64,000 nt of DNA from Corythucha ciliata (GCA_038030265.1 CM075941.1:39556164-39620163); one strand, 5' to 3'; shown: positions 42,291 through 52,839, counted from the first letter of the stretch. Numbers and translations are program-made. The notes: generated from the letters alone by a model not told the origin.

Positions 42291-43231
42291 ATGTAAGTAT
42301 ACCGCTTATCTTATTACACGTTTAACAACACATGCACGTCCACTAACAAGAGCTTAACATTATAAATTGTCGCAGGGACCCTACGGCGGCGGAGCCTTCG
42401 AAGAAGAAGAGAAAGTTCACGAGGGAACGCCACTCATGGACCAGAGAGGAAAACAATCTAATATTCCAATACATGAAGGATGAATTCCACCGAGGCATCG
42501 ATTTTGAGAAACCGACGAGTACGGAGTATTATAGGAAATTCTTGGCAGAGTGCTCCGACGAGGCTATGTCCAAACTGCCTCTGGACAAACTTCAACAGCA
42601 CATGAAAAATCTGAAGACATCGTACACGCAGATGAAGGACTGGAGAAATAGAACGGGTGAAGGTATATTAGAAGACGACCCTGCCAACGGGATTTCGACT
42701 GTCGAAGAGTATATCCTTAAGAAATGCCCACATTTCAACGATTTTGACGAGGTTATGGGGAGCAAGGCGAAGATTGCCCCACCATATATCGTTGACACGG
42801 TCGCCGACCTCTCTGACGCCGACCCTGGTCTCTTCTCGGACGACGCGGCTCTCGAACTCGACGAGTCTGAGGTGAGAACTTTGCCGAGCACGAGTGGGAA
42901 CGCGGCCGACACCTCGGAATCACCGGCGGCGTCGACGAGACCAGCTTCCAAGAGGTCAGCTTCAAGAGTGAGACTGCGGAAGTCGCCCGTAAAGGCCGCA
43001 TCTCAAACGCTTGTCAACGCAATAAAGATGCGGTCCGAAATTGAGCAAAAACGTCTGGAGTTTGAAGAGAGGAAATGGGAGAGGCAGGTGGCCGTAGAAG
43101 AAAGGAAATGGGAAGACGAGCTCAGACTTCGTCAGCTCAAAGAAGATAGGGAGTTCGAGCTGGAAAAAATGAGGATAGAAAAACAGTTCCTGTTAGATGA
43201 AATGAGATTGAAGCGGGTTGATAGTAGTTAA
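42291..43231 (+). CDS. Harbinger 2 partner protein, Myb/SANT-like; start codon split by an intron
   Basis: The ATG is assembled by splicing: AT at 42291-42292, intron 42293-42375 (GTAAGT...CGCAG), then G at 42376. The product is 285 residues beginning MDPTAAEPSKKKRKF. A Myb/SANT-like domain (RHSWTREENNLIFQYMKDEF ... MKNLKTSYTQMKDWRNRTGEG) covers about residues 15-110. A Ser/Ala-rich linker and a Glu/Arg coiled coil (EERKWERQVAVEERKWEDEL) follow. Without splicing the same ATG is followed at once by TAA. No ATG lies in frame upstream in exon 2; the next Met is at 42473. Role as for the element-1 partner: binding of transposon ends. Confidence 0.8.
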
Positions 43232-43370
43232 ATTTTCTGGAATTACTTCATTTTTGTGCTCTCATTATTAATGTATATGTAAGTTTTTTTATTTGATAAT
43301 TAATTTACTTGGTATTTCAATTTTGTAAATATTAATAAATCGGTTAAGTCATAGCTCGAGTCAGTCACCC

Positions 43371-44823
43371 TCAGCAGTGACCAAACCTGCTCTGCGTTAT
43401 CCAGTTCATTACAGTTCCCCTCTTTCTTTCACCAGCACTATCTTGGAAAAGCCCATTTCCTGGTAAATCATTCTCGTCTTCTGATTGTTCATCAGGAAGC
43501 AGATCTTCATATTCTTCAGGATTCGGCTTTATAATTATATTGTACAGGATGCAACAAGCTAAAACCCACAAGCAGGCTCTCTTATGTCCATTATCCTTGT
43601 CAACTCGGATTCTGAGGCTCTTCAGGCTGCCAAACAAACTTTTAAGAATACCAAAAACGTGTTCGATTTTTACTCGGTGGCCTGGAAAGAATTTCAAACG
43701 AAGCGGTTGGTGACTTGTTTTTTAGGGAGACCCTAATCATTAAAAATCATTACGTACTTGAGAAGTATCTATTGAAGTACTTTCTGTCCTGCGCACTTCC
43801 GATAGTTGAGTTAGCTCTGAATGGAGTAATCAGCCATTGCGTTAGTCTGTAGGCCGAATCGCCAGCGAGCCACTCTCCAGGGGAAAGAAACTGCTCAGGA
43901 TGGGCCCCAACTTCGCTGTTTTGAAACACTCGGGCGTCGTGGGCACTGCCAGGGTATCCAATTACAACATTCCTAATTTTCAGGCTGTTATCGCATATAG
44001 CCTGCATCTGCAATTCATAAAGCAAGTATATGAGAATAGACTGAGAGGAATCTTTACACTAGGCAAAATTTGAATAATCACATGAATGGAGTAGCGCTGT
44101 TTCCTGTTGTAATAACTCTCATGATCCTCTAAGGGGGCCTCGAAAAGAGGTACATGGGAGCCATCCACGTATCCGACACATCCTGGGAGTTTGTATTCCA
44201 TAGTATTTGTTATTTCACGCCGCTCTTCCCTCGTGGGCCATTGTATGTACTCATTTTTCAATGACAAAAGGCTCTGGAAAATGTCAATAGATACAAATAA
44301 AGTTGGTTCTATGTACCAACTTACCAGTCTAACAGATATTACTTACATGTATAACACGCCAGGTACAGTTGTATATGGAGCCGCCATCACCAATTCCAAA
44401 CTTGTGACTCACATTGTAGTATGAAGCACCCGAACCATCATTGCCGAGCCTAAATAGTGTTACAGCAAGTTGAACGTACGGTGTAATCGGAGCTCTTCTT
44501 CCAGTGCATCTCAAAAATGGAGAATTCTCAATGAGGGATAAGACTAAGTTGAAGTCAAGTCTACTGATCCGTAAGGTTGCCTTGAACCGCATCTCATCAT
44601 ACGTGGGCAAAATATTAGCGATCCAGTCATTGGACTTAGGTACACAGCACAGTTTCATGTCCATGTAACGTACATTTGTGGTGATTAAAAACAAGTCAAG
44701 ACATTCATCTAGGACCTCACCAACGTTGTCATTTTCCCATATCCTGCACTCCGCGTAGTCAAGAAAAATTCTTAATAACTTGGCCTTACTCGACACTTTC
44801 GGCATTTCAGCTACGTAACTCAC
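43371..44823 (-). CDS. Harbinger 2 transposase (DDE_Tnp_4), four exons
   Basis: Exons on the minus strand 44823-44347, 44273-44082, 44007-43758 and 43681-43371 join in phase to 409 residues (403 from the second Met, MPKVSSKA). Introns have GT-AG ends, 73-76 bp. Motifs: an HTH-like GNDGSGASYYNVSHKFGIGD; GYVDGSHVPL (catalytic Asp); WLAGDSAYRLTQW (Asp); and, spanning exons 3 and 4, RVKIEHVFGILKSLF (Glu). Length equals that of the element-1 transposase, which has no introns. No stop or frameshift after splicing, so it may be functional. Confidence 0.85.
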
Positions 44824-45090
44824 GTACTAAGGACCGGGATATTCTGTTTCAAACCGTACACTTTAAATGCGTTTTCTCGATTTGAGTTTTGAAATTTTAT
44901 GTTCTTATCTTGTAATCAGTTCATATTCCTCAAAAGCCGCTCGGAGCGCCCTATTCATGTTTAACTGAACAACAGTACAACATTCAAGCACTCCCTAAGG
45001 AGCGCTCTATTTTTCCAGCCTCTAAGTTGAGTTGTCCGGTTAAAAACAACCCGACAACCAAACAACGGACTTCAAAAATGAGTACCCCTA

Positions 45091-45418
45091 ATGGAAATTA
45101 GGAACTATTCTTGTGTTTATTTGATGACGTACAGCAGTTGAAGTGTAAGGTACAAAAAGCCCATAATTACGTCATTCATGCAATGAAAAAGCATCGGTTA
45201 TAATTTCACTAAGACCAATTTTACATTATATGAAATGTCTGCAAATAATCTGGTTAATTTTAAATAATGGTTAACGTCAGTTTTTCACCTTGACATAATG
45301 CAAAAGCATGAACTGGTATTGTGTATCGATAGTAATTTTGCAAGTTTGAAAAACGTTAAAGCCGGGAAGATTTTCCCAGCTCTAACCCCCTTTGATCACC
45401 ATTAGCCATTAAAGAAAA
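45091..45418. other. No feature seen
   Basis: AT-rich stretch between Harbinger element 2 and the four-exon gene. No promoter element is convincing. Confidence 0.4.
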
Positions 45419-46455
45419 ATGTGGCCGAACAATAACAGTTCTCATTCTCGATACAAAAAAAGAAATAACCGAGACAATGCTAATATTCCCGGTCGGGGCA
45501 GGAGCCCAATGTATCGGTGAGTACAACATGAATTCATGTATTAATATCAGTTAATTTCCGTTAGTAAAATTGCCTTATTCATCATCCATCGATGGAACGT
45601 TAATAACATCTCTTTTATATTTCTTGGTTGCCTCACTCTGTCATTGTAATTTCTAAACTTATTGTTAAGCCCCATGCACACGATGCATTTTTTGAAGGAG
45701 GATTGTCTGCCTGTATATGTTGTTTTATGCTGTTGTATATGTTGTTGTATGCTTCGAAAAATGCATCGTGTGCACCGAGCTTTATTGTTACTACCACAAA
45801 AACAATAATTTTTTTCATAAATAAGTTTCATGTATTCACAGGCACCACCACGCGTGCATAGTATCGGCGCTGGCCGTGATGAATGACGAAGAAATCGCAA
45901 GAGCGAATTTCTTCATGCAAGAAGTAAGGACCCTGTTGCACAAACAGCATAATATACACAAATGTACATTTAATTGACATTTTGTATCCAGACTTTAAAC
46001 AATAGAGCGGCCGGAAGTAGCGGGGTGGGGGTCCAAAAGGCGACCCCCACAACAAAGGACTCACCAGAGTCCATATGCTCTGGCAATGAGAAAGCCATTG
46101 CTAAATTTAGCAGCGGTGGCAACGCCAATGGCTCACCGTCGCCCACGCCTTCGACGTCGTCGACGTTCTCGTTGGGCCAAAGAATGGTGAGAAAATAATA
46201 ATGTTACATGGGGCAATTTTGTTGTTGATAGAAGAGGTCACGTGAACCAACGCCTTACGCTCACTTGCTCCCCTTGTTAGCCCCCAAAAAACTTGAACAT
46301 GTCATAAAAATGTTTTGTTTTACGAATTGTTGCAGAGTAACATTACTATCAAAAGGTCAAATGACCATAACAACGAGGACGACGGTGATGATTGCCAAAT
46401 CATAGAATCAAATGTATTCGAAAATTCCTCTGGTAATTCTGTCACCCTCTGGTAA
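45419..46455 (+). CDS. Unrecognised four-exon gene (164 aa)
   Basis: Exons 45419-45516, 45842-45923, 45992-46186 and 46336-46455 join in phase with GT-AG introns (325, 68 and 149 bp). The product begins MWPNNNSSHSRYKKRNNRDN (basic, Asn/Arg-rich). A short helical stretch follows (VMNDEEIARANFFMQE), then a Ser/Thr/Gly/Pro-rich region (SPSPTPSTSSTFSLGQRM), and an acidic C-terminus. It looks largely disordered, with no domain recognised. Intron 1 carries a 114-bp hairpin transposon. It may be a host gene or part of an unknown element. The agreement of all three junctions in phase is the main support. Confidence 0.55.
45668..45781. mobile_element. 114-bp hairpin MITE with 9-bp target repeat
   Basis: Terminal inverted repeats of about 30 bp share TGCACACGATGCATTTTT. 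They are flanked by TTATTGTTA on both sides (45659-45667, 45782-45790). An 8-9 bp duplication suits hAT or Mutator-type MITEs. Sits in intron 1 of the four-exon gene. Confidence 0.75.
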
Positions 46456-46663
46456 TTACTGTTGGCATAGTAATACTACTACTTCATCGTCATAAAACTG
46501 TACTTTTTGTTCCAGCACGCCGACAGTAAACACTGCGAAAAATCCCGCTTATGTATACAAAATTTTTATACTGCCTACTTTTATTATAACTTTTGCGTTG
46601 CTTATACAGAATTTTTTGACTTGTATTTTATTAATTAGTATTTTATTTTCCCAAAAGTCTTCC

Positions 46664-46993
46664 CACGTGTGTCCTGTACCCTTGGGTCAACCTCATTCCC
46701 CCAGGCCCCCTTAGCATTTTTCTCCACGACACGAAATGTGCGTTTTTTGGGCCCTCCTGGACACTTGTCGATTTTTGACGGACACCCTCATGAAACGCGC
46801 ACAAAGTTTTTTGGCCTAGGATCTTTCCACATGTGCCCCGTACTGTTCGGTCCACTCCGATTACCCAGCCCCCTTGAGCATTTTTCTCCCCGCCACCAAA
46901 TGTGCGAGCATACGATTCTCTTGGACACTTGGCAACTTTTTACAGACATCCTCTTGATACGCGCACAATTTTTTTTCGCCCAAAATCATCCCA
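46664..46993. repeat. Tandem duplication, ~165-bp unit, two copies
   Basis: Copies at about 46664-46828 and 46829-46993 share CCCACRTGTG, AGCATTTTTCTCC, AAATGTGCG, CTTGGACACTTG-like and GCGCACAA blocks at equal spacing. Divergence is about 25-30 percent by eye. No coding function. Confidence 0.65.
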
Positions 46994-47342
46994 CATGGGT
47001 GCTGCTGTTGTCGGTGCACTATTGCCACTCAGTTATATTGTGTTATTCAGGGGGAATCAAATTTCTGCACTTCAATGCTTTTCTAATAATTTTTAATGGC
47101 TTATCAGTAATGCGTGTCGTTTGATAAGGTTGTTATCATTGATAAGACATGTGGATAATCGATTTTGTTTTGTTATCGTCTCATTTGCTGTCCGTAGAAT
47201 GTCCGTTCTGCCGTCTTTATTCTTGGAGGGGTAGGTTTCAATGAGGTTATGGGGGGGGTTATCAAAAGGAGGCTAGCTTCACGCTCGTTTTTGATGTTCC
47301 TATCTGATTCATGTAATTCGTAGCGTTTTACGAACTTACATC

Positions 47343-47360
47343 TGGTGACCCCGACGTGAT
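47343..47360 (+). promoter_or_regulatory. Primer binding site, tRNA-Trp type (Ty3/gypsy)
   Basis: TGGTGACCCCGACGTGAT follows a CA-type LTR end (...ACTTACA) and precedes a Gag start by 11 bp. The complementarity is to the 3' end of tRNA-Trp, as used by CsRn1-like Ty3/gypsy elements. The 5' limit of the LTR was not determined. Confidence 0.75.
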
Positions 47361-47370
47361 CCGCGCAAAA

Positions 47371-48750
47371 ATGTCGATCCCAAACAACCAGCTCGTGGAA
47401 CTTGCCGTCCCAGCTTCGCAACAAGTCGAGTCCGTTTCCGTCAGCATACCTCCTTTCTGGCGCCGAAGACCCGACTTGTGGTTCGCGCAACTTGAAGCAC
47501 AATTCGATCTCAATCGCATAACACGCGATGTCACTGAATATAATTACGTAATCTCGTCTCTCGAATCGGATTTTCTCGAACACATCAGCGGTCCACAGCG
47601 GAATCCACCGGTCAACAACAAGTACGACACAGTCAAACCTGAATTGATTTCGACTTTCACCGACAGTGAACAACGGAAGCTGACAAAACTGCTCACTGAA
47701 ACAGAGCTCGCCGACGATAAACCGTCACAGCTTTGGTCCCTAGATGAAAGAACTCGCATACAACCAACTCACAGACAAAGCTCTGAAAATTCTGTGGCTT
47801 CAGCGGCTTCCAGTCCCAGTTCAATCGATCCTCGCCGTTTGTTCAGAACCGCTTCCTAATTTAGCCAAGCTTGCAGACAAAATACTGGAAACACCGGACC
47901 AACGCTAAAACATATCTTCGATGTCTCGCCCTTCAAAGAACTCACGCTCGAACTCCGACCTTACACAAGTACTTGACGTAGTACAAGACCTTTCCAAGCG
48001 TCTCGCTCGTCTCGAGCAAGGTCGCTCTACTTCTCCCCCTCGCAATCGTCGGAACTCACCAAAACAACGCAGTCCCTCAGATCAATCTTCCTCCTCTTTT
48101 TGTTTTTATCACGAAAAAATCGGTGAAAAAGCCAAGAAATGTCGTTCCCTTTGTTCTTTTCCAAAAATCTAATTTCCCGGTCACAGGTCGAGGCGAGTGA
48201 CCATCGGAAAACATCATGCCGACTTTTCGTTACTGACAAAGTCACCAAATGTCGTTTTCTCATCGATTCCGGAGCCGAGGTTAGCGTTATTCCTCCTACA
48301 CGACGTGACAAAGGAGACGGCCTCGGCAAGTCTATTTACTGACAATGGAGCTCCTCTTTCAACGTTCGGTGAAACCCTTCTCTCTCTCGACTTCGGTTTT
48401 CGCCGACCGTTTCAGTGGCCTTTCACTATCACAGAACTTACTCATCCGATCATCGGTGCTGATTTTTTGAAACATTTCAACCTCCTCATCGACGTTCGCC
48501 GCAAACGCCTCGTCCATGGTCCACGCAACTTTACACGCAAGCCATTCCGTCTTCTGTCCCCTCGTCCCTCTGTTCCACAATCCTCTCCGTCGACAACACC
48601 TCGAATTCCTTCGCAAAACTCATTCACCACTTCCCCGAAATCACTCGACCTTCTCCTTTCCCTCACTCCTGTTCCTCTCATTGCACTCACAATTCAATCA
48701 GATTATTCCGAACATGAGAAGTTATGCAAGGAGAGAGGTAATACTTGATT
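47371..48750 (+). pseudogene. Ty3/gypsy (CsRn1-like) Gag and protease, broken
   Basis: Gag starts MSIPNNQLVELAVP and has the capsid signature PPFWRRRPDLWFAQLEAQF. After a frameshift near 47745 it continues MKELAYNQLTDKALKILWL. A degenerate zinc-knuckle region FCFYHEKIGEKAKKCRSLC lies near 48130. The aspartic protease reads CRFLIDSGAEVSVIPP (about 48255) and, shifted, HPIIGADFLKHFNLLIDVRR (about 48440). The element breaks off about 48720, before reverse transcriptase, where Polinton-like sequence begins. It is non-autonomous as found. Confidence 0.88.
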
Positions 48751-48789
48751 TCTGCAGTGATCAGTTTAGTTATGAGTTTTAAAGACTTT

Positions 48790-49912
48790 TTATTGAAGCA
48801 GGTGGAAAGAGAAAGTTGTATGCGACGTGTAAAGGTGTTTTCGAAGACGAACACAATTTTAAAAATCATAAGAGGCATTGTGGATCCTCAAAGACATCCA
48901 AAAAGACCAAATGAGAGCCTCTAAAAGCGCAGCTCTTGGGTCTTAAGCCAACGACAGATTACATTTCACCGTATGAAACTGCTTTCAACGGCAGATTTGC
49001 ATCTTATTACATTCGGTAATGTGAAAACCTTCCGCCTTGTAACAGATCCACGGTATGCTTCGATTTCATTTTTTTCCTGGAGGATACTAGACCAAAGATC
49101 AAGAGGCTCATCCAGGAAAACCTTGAAAAAATACAATCGCTCAAGTTCAACGTCTGGGTCGACCTGACTTTCAAAAACATTCATGAGGAAGAGCTCGAAA
49201 AAGCCGTGAAAACCAAAAATGAGCCAGTTTTTGAAGGCACTGACTTCGATGCGACAATCAACAAAGCGTTCGAAAAATAAAAAACTGGAAAACTGTAGCG
49301 TGGAGAAAAATGGATGGAGCTATCAGTCGATGGGCTCAGGCTGCGAGTAAACAGATATGAACCTCCAAGTAGCGGCTCATTCATACCGCTTCCGACGGTC
49401 ATTGATCGGAAAAAAGCGTGTGTGAACGCCCGAAACTCCGACAACCGTTGCTTTTATTTACGTGATTCTGGCAAAATTCGTATCGAGTAAAAATGCCAAT
49501 CGGTTGACAAGCTACCATCGTCACGCCTCCCGATAAGATTTTTCTGGGATTAATTTCCCCACGACAGTTAAAGATGTCGCATACTTCGAGCGAGTCAACG
49601 GGGTCTCCGTGAGCGTTTTTGGTCTAGATTCGAAAAGCAAAATCTATTCAATTAAAGTGAGTTATATTTCCTCACCGTACTCTATTTTGTGACTCATATA
49701 TGGTTTTTCTTATATTTTTAGGTTGCAGATCCTGAGAGCCCAACGCATCACGATCTGCTGATATTAAGCAAGAGCCGCTACGTCTCCATTAATAACTTCA
49801 AGAGAGTCGTCGGCGCCCAAATGAGCTCCAGAAACAACAGGGTCAACGTTTGCAAAAAGTGCTTTAATGTTTTTTCCACCAAGGGCAGGGGCATCGGGAA
49901 TCAAATCTAGCT
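48790..49912 (+). pseudogene. Second Polinton PolB relic, N-terminal region only, with an intron
   Basis: Homologous along its length to the first ~450 residues of the polymerase at 34347. It has a decayed zinc finger (CKGVFEDEHNFKNHKRHC), LEKIQSLKFNVWVDLTF, LRVNRYEPPSSGSFIPLPT, VAYFERVNGVSVSVFGLDSK, HHDLLILSKSRYVSINNFKR and VNVCKKCFNVF, in the same order. Several frame changes and stops. A 65-bp intron (49657-49721, GTGAGT...TTTTTAG) interrupts it between IK and VADPES, a place where the 35.4-kb copy has none. Exonuclease and polymerase domains are missing; gypsy RNase H sequence follows. Sequence distance shows it is a different Polinton family. Confidence 0.75.
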
Positions 49913-49933
49913 AACGTATGTTGACAATTTCAA

Positions 49934-50931
49934 ATTGCGATGGAGAGTAGTCGTGATCCCGCAGATTACACCGAACTTCATACAGACGCCAGCAGTGCCG
50001 GACTCGCCGCTACACTCCTGCAAAGAGACGCTGAGGGGACTTTGAGACCTGCACATTATTTGAGCAAAAAGCTCATGGAGACAGAGGAGCATTACCATTC
50101 CAGTAAACTGGAACTAATGGCCATCGTCTGGACACAAGTGGAGCTAATATTACAGCTGTTTTATTAGCTAATATTAGCTAATAAAACATTGTGCAATAGG
50201 GCCCTGGAAAGAAAATGAGTCACGTTGACGCGCTCAATAGGGGAACTGTTGAAGACGCTTCTGACACACTGGACGAAATCCTGGGTAGACGAGTCGTAGT
50301 ATACTGGAGTTTAGAAGAACCCCCGACCCCCGAAAATGAATTCATCGCGGGCATTCAGCGAAGCGATCCGGAGCTGAACCGAATATTGCAAATCCTGGAA
50401 GACGCGGACACCGCGAGAACAAAAGGGGAAAGAAAGAAAATACGAGACTACTGTCTGCATAGCGGCCTACTGCGTAATAAGGAAAATGACCAACTTAAAT
50501 TTGTTATCCCGAAAAGTTTCAGGAAGAGCATGGCAGTCAAATCCCACGAGCAGTCGGGCCATTTCGCGTTGGATCGGACGTTGGCCATGATCCGGCGCAA
50601 TTATTACTTCCCGAGGATGAAGCGATACCTCCGACAGCATATTCGGATGTGCCTGACGTGCCTATTAACGAAGGTACCAGGAGGAAGACCACCGGGCAAA
50701 CTCCACACAATCGCGCCTGGACGGAGACCGTTTGAAACTGTAAATATTGATCATCTTGGGCCATTTATTCGAAGTGCCAGTGGTAACGTACACTTGTTAA
50801 TTATTGAGGACAACTTAACAAAATTTTGTAGACTTTTTCCAGTAAAATCGACACGCTCGCTACATGTTATTTCCGCATTGAAGCACATAATCGATGACTT
50901 CGGTACTCCTGAGCGAGTCACTTGTTGCTAA
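49934..50931 (+). pseudogene. Ty3/gypsy RNase H and integrase fragment
   Basis: RNase H: YTELHTDASSAGLAATLLQR and HYHSSKLELMAIVW (49940-50130), interrupted by a 30-bp palindrome, then SHVDALNR (50215) ending the domain. Integrase follows: a zinc domain HEQSGHFALDRTL ... CLTCLLTK (about 50550-50670) and the start of the rve core (NIDHLGPFIRSASGN, then DDFGTPERV with the second Asp). It is cut before the catalytic Glu. Reverse transcriptase is not upstream; a piece of it lies after the integrase (50937). The order is therefore scrambled. Confidence 0.85.
50158..50187. repeat. Perfect 30-bp palindrome
   Basis: Centred at 50172/50173 on TTAGCTAATATTAGCTAA and extending to GTTTTA...TAAAAC. It interrupts the gypsy RNase H frame. 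It may be an excision scar or a replication-slippage product. Confidence 0.9.
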
Positions 50932-50936
50932 TGGCT

Positions 50937-51023
50937 TCTTTCAGGTCCCGTTGTCCCCCGAGCCTCAAGACAAGACGGCCTTTGTTACTGAGGAAGAATC
51001 GGGGCAGTTCACTCGCACAGCTT
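50937..51023 (+). pseudogene. Ty3/gypsy reverse transcriptase scrap
   Basis: Reads FFQVPLSPEPQDKTAFVTEE and GQFTRT, a signature part of gypsy reverse transcriptase just before the catalytic YVDD box, which is missing. Placed downstream of the integrase, so out of the normal order. Confidence 0.8.
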
Positions 51024-51093
51024 AAACTCCCAAGTTGTGACCACTTTCGGCCGGTACGTCTAAGGGGAGCAGGTGAAAGCTAACAGTACGCTT

Positions 51094-51233
51094 TGAAATT
51101 GCAAGTGGACACGGGGAAGGAATCTGGAGCCCAACCCGAGAAAAACCAAGGCATGCGAGTTGTGAACGATCTCGTAACGGACTTGAAAGGACACAATCTC
51201 ACCATTGACAATTTCTTCACGTCTTACGCATTG
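51094..51233 (+). pseudogene. piggyBac transposase scrap
   Basis: Reads PEKNQGMRVVNDLVTDLKGH then TIDNFFTSYAL, matching the segment around the second catalytic Asp of piggyBac transposases. Different from the other piggyBac copies in the window. Broken by LTR-like sequence beginning TGTAACAAAATAAAAAG at 51234. Confidence 0.75.
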
Positions 51234-52008
51234 TAACAAAATAAAAAGAGGAGAAGGGATGATGGAGGGGGATGAGAGAGGGGAGTTGAGGGTGGCCACC
51301 TGTTGAGTGCCCCGGGAGAGTGAGTATCGTAGTAGAGTCCTCAAGTAGAGTTGGAATTGTATAGCCAAACGGGCGGTCGAGTGAAATAAAGTGTTGAGTC
51401 TCAAGTTTATGGTTGATTGTTTTAATTATTCGAAAACCAAGCACTCGTTATTTCCTACTGAATCATGGGACGGAATTGGAACGATCGAATTTAATTTTGC
51501 CTCCGTGGTGTCTAGTGGTGAACTTTGCCTCCGTGGTGTCTTCGAGTTATTGGCCTTCGTGGTGTACTTTTGCGAAGATTTCGTGTGCCGGAGGGCAGCT
51601 CGGAACTTTAATTTGGACCGTGCGGGGGTCGAGGGGTGACGCGTTTGTCGCCATTTTGTGTGGGAAGGCAGGAGTCGTTGTTGGTGTGGAGTGGACGTTG
51701 GTCGTTGCGGGAGAGGAACCACCCCAGGTCACCGGTTGCGCGCGTTTTCGAGAAGTCTCAAGCGGAGCGTGGTGGAGGGAGTTGCCATCAGGATCATCGT
51801 GGGTGAAGAAGGGGATACCACCCATCGACCGTTGGAGCTGGAAGTGGCGCTCGCGGGAAGCGGCGGAAGACGTTCGAGAGAGCAGAGAGCTCAAGGAGCC
51901 ATCGGTGAGTTGGCAGCAGTGAAAGGGGAGGGAGTGAGAGTGGTATCGCTCGGGAGGTAAGACTAGAAATAAGTTGTTATCCTGTCGTTTGTTCGCGAAC
52001 TGTTAATA
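51234..52008 (+). mobile_element. Probable gypsy LTR and untranslated leader
   Basis: Begins TGTAACAAAATAAAAAGAG and contains AATAAA at 51386. It lies directly upstream of a Gag frame. The LTR end and primer site were not pinned down and no second LTR is present. Long frames in the GC-rich part (51413-51960) are taken as fortuitous. Confidence 0.4.
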
Positions 52009-52470
52009 ATGTTTTCGAAAGAGGGATCCGCAAAAGAAGTAGGGTATTCGTCGGAAGTGTTAGCGGAACTATTGCAACAAAATGCCACCCTAATAAATCT
52101 AATACAATCTACACGCGCGTCCCCGGTGATTGGGGAAGGTTCTTCGCGGTCCCCTCTCATGATAGTTCCCGATATGAACCAAGTCGTCACGGAATTTGAT
52201 GGTTGTCAGCCGGGACATGTCGCGAAGCGATGGTTAACATCGCTGAATAACGTCGCTGGGTTGCACGGATGGAGTGAATCGTTAAAACTCGAGTTGGCCC
52301 GAATGAAGAAGTGTGTTGGCGCCGCGAAAAACTGGTTGGAGGGTCGGGAGGTGGAGTCGTTTGAGTCCTTCGAACGACAATTCCTACGAACTTACGCGTC
52401 ATCGGTGGATGAGATAGCCCTCTGGAAGAAGAGTTGGTGGCGGCAATATGGCACGAATGTTTTTCAATGA
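52009..52470 (+). CDS. Ty3/gypsy Gag, N-terminal part
   Basis: Starts MFSKEGSAKEVGYSSEVLAE. The capsid-like region has FDGCQPGHVAKRWLTSLNNV, LHGWSESLKLELARMK, AAKNWLEGREVESFESF and FLRTYASS, a retrotransposon Gag pattern. It stops at codon 154 (52468-52470), probably truncated, since the usual zinc knuckle and pol are absent. A third gypsy family distinct from that at 47371. Confidence 0.7.
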   Translation: MFSKEGSAKEVGYSSEVLAELLQQNATLINLIQSTRASPVIGEGSSRSPLMIVPDMNQVVTEFDGCQPGHVAKRWLTSLNNVAGLHGWSESLKLELARMKKCVGAAKNWLEGREVESFESFERQFLRTYASSVDEIALWKKSWWRQYGTNVFQ

Positions 52471-52534
52471 TCCAAAAGCAACGGCCGCTATAACAGGGCT
52501 CGAATAAGAGGTCGTCAGGAGATTCACCGTAATC

Positions 52535-52774
52535 TTGCAAGTTATTTCGTCCAGTATACCAGTATGCCCCCAAAAATTTGGATTGTATACACGACAAACG
52601 GCTGAGCTTTATGTCAAACACTACGGATGGTATTATTACATGCCACCAACTGTACATAAAGTGCTGATTCACATAGAAAAAATAATAGAAAACTTTGTTC
52701 TTTCTATTGGAAATTTCTCCGAAGAAGCCCAAGAGCATCATAGAGATGTCAAAGTGTGCCTGCTCTTCGTTTGA
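52535..52774 (+). pseudogene. Unassigned transposon-like fragment
   Basis: Frame containing GLYTRQTAELYVKHYGWYYY, MPPTVHKVLIHIEKI and IGNFSEEAQEHHRDVK. I have the impression of a conserved sequence recurring in arthropod repeat-associated proteins but cannot name the family. No ATG is needed for the conserved part; ends at a stop at 52772-52774. Confidence 0.35.
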
Positions 52775-52839
52775 TTTGAAATTATTTTCATCATTATCAT
52801 TTAATTTTATATTATTCTGGTTGTTAAAGGACATTATTT

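Larger units (their letters stand above)
41967..45090. mobile_element. PIF/Harbinger element 2, complete
   Basis: Terminal inverted repeats AGGGGTACTCATTTTTGAAG (41967) and the complement ending at 45090 match for about 30 bp. The flanks are AAT at 41964-41966 and 45091-45093. The genes are convergent as in element 1: a Myb/SANT-like protein (42291-43231, plus) and a transposase (44823-43371, minus). 3124 bp. Its termini begin with the same AGGGGTA as element 1 but the protein sequences are clearly different, so these are two families of one group. Confidence 0.9.

Noticed and set aside
51413..51960. ORFs of 98-169 codons on both strands upstream of Gag
   Set aside because: GC-rich LTR/leader sequence; opposite-strand frames equally open and no motifs.
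52187..52834. 215-codon minus-strand ORF
   Set aside because: Antisense to the recognised Gag at 52009-52470; low-complexity look.
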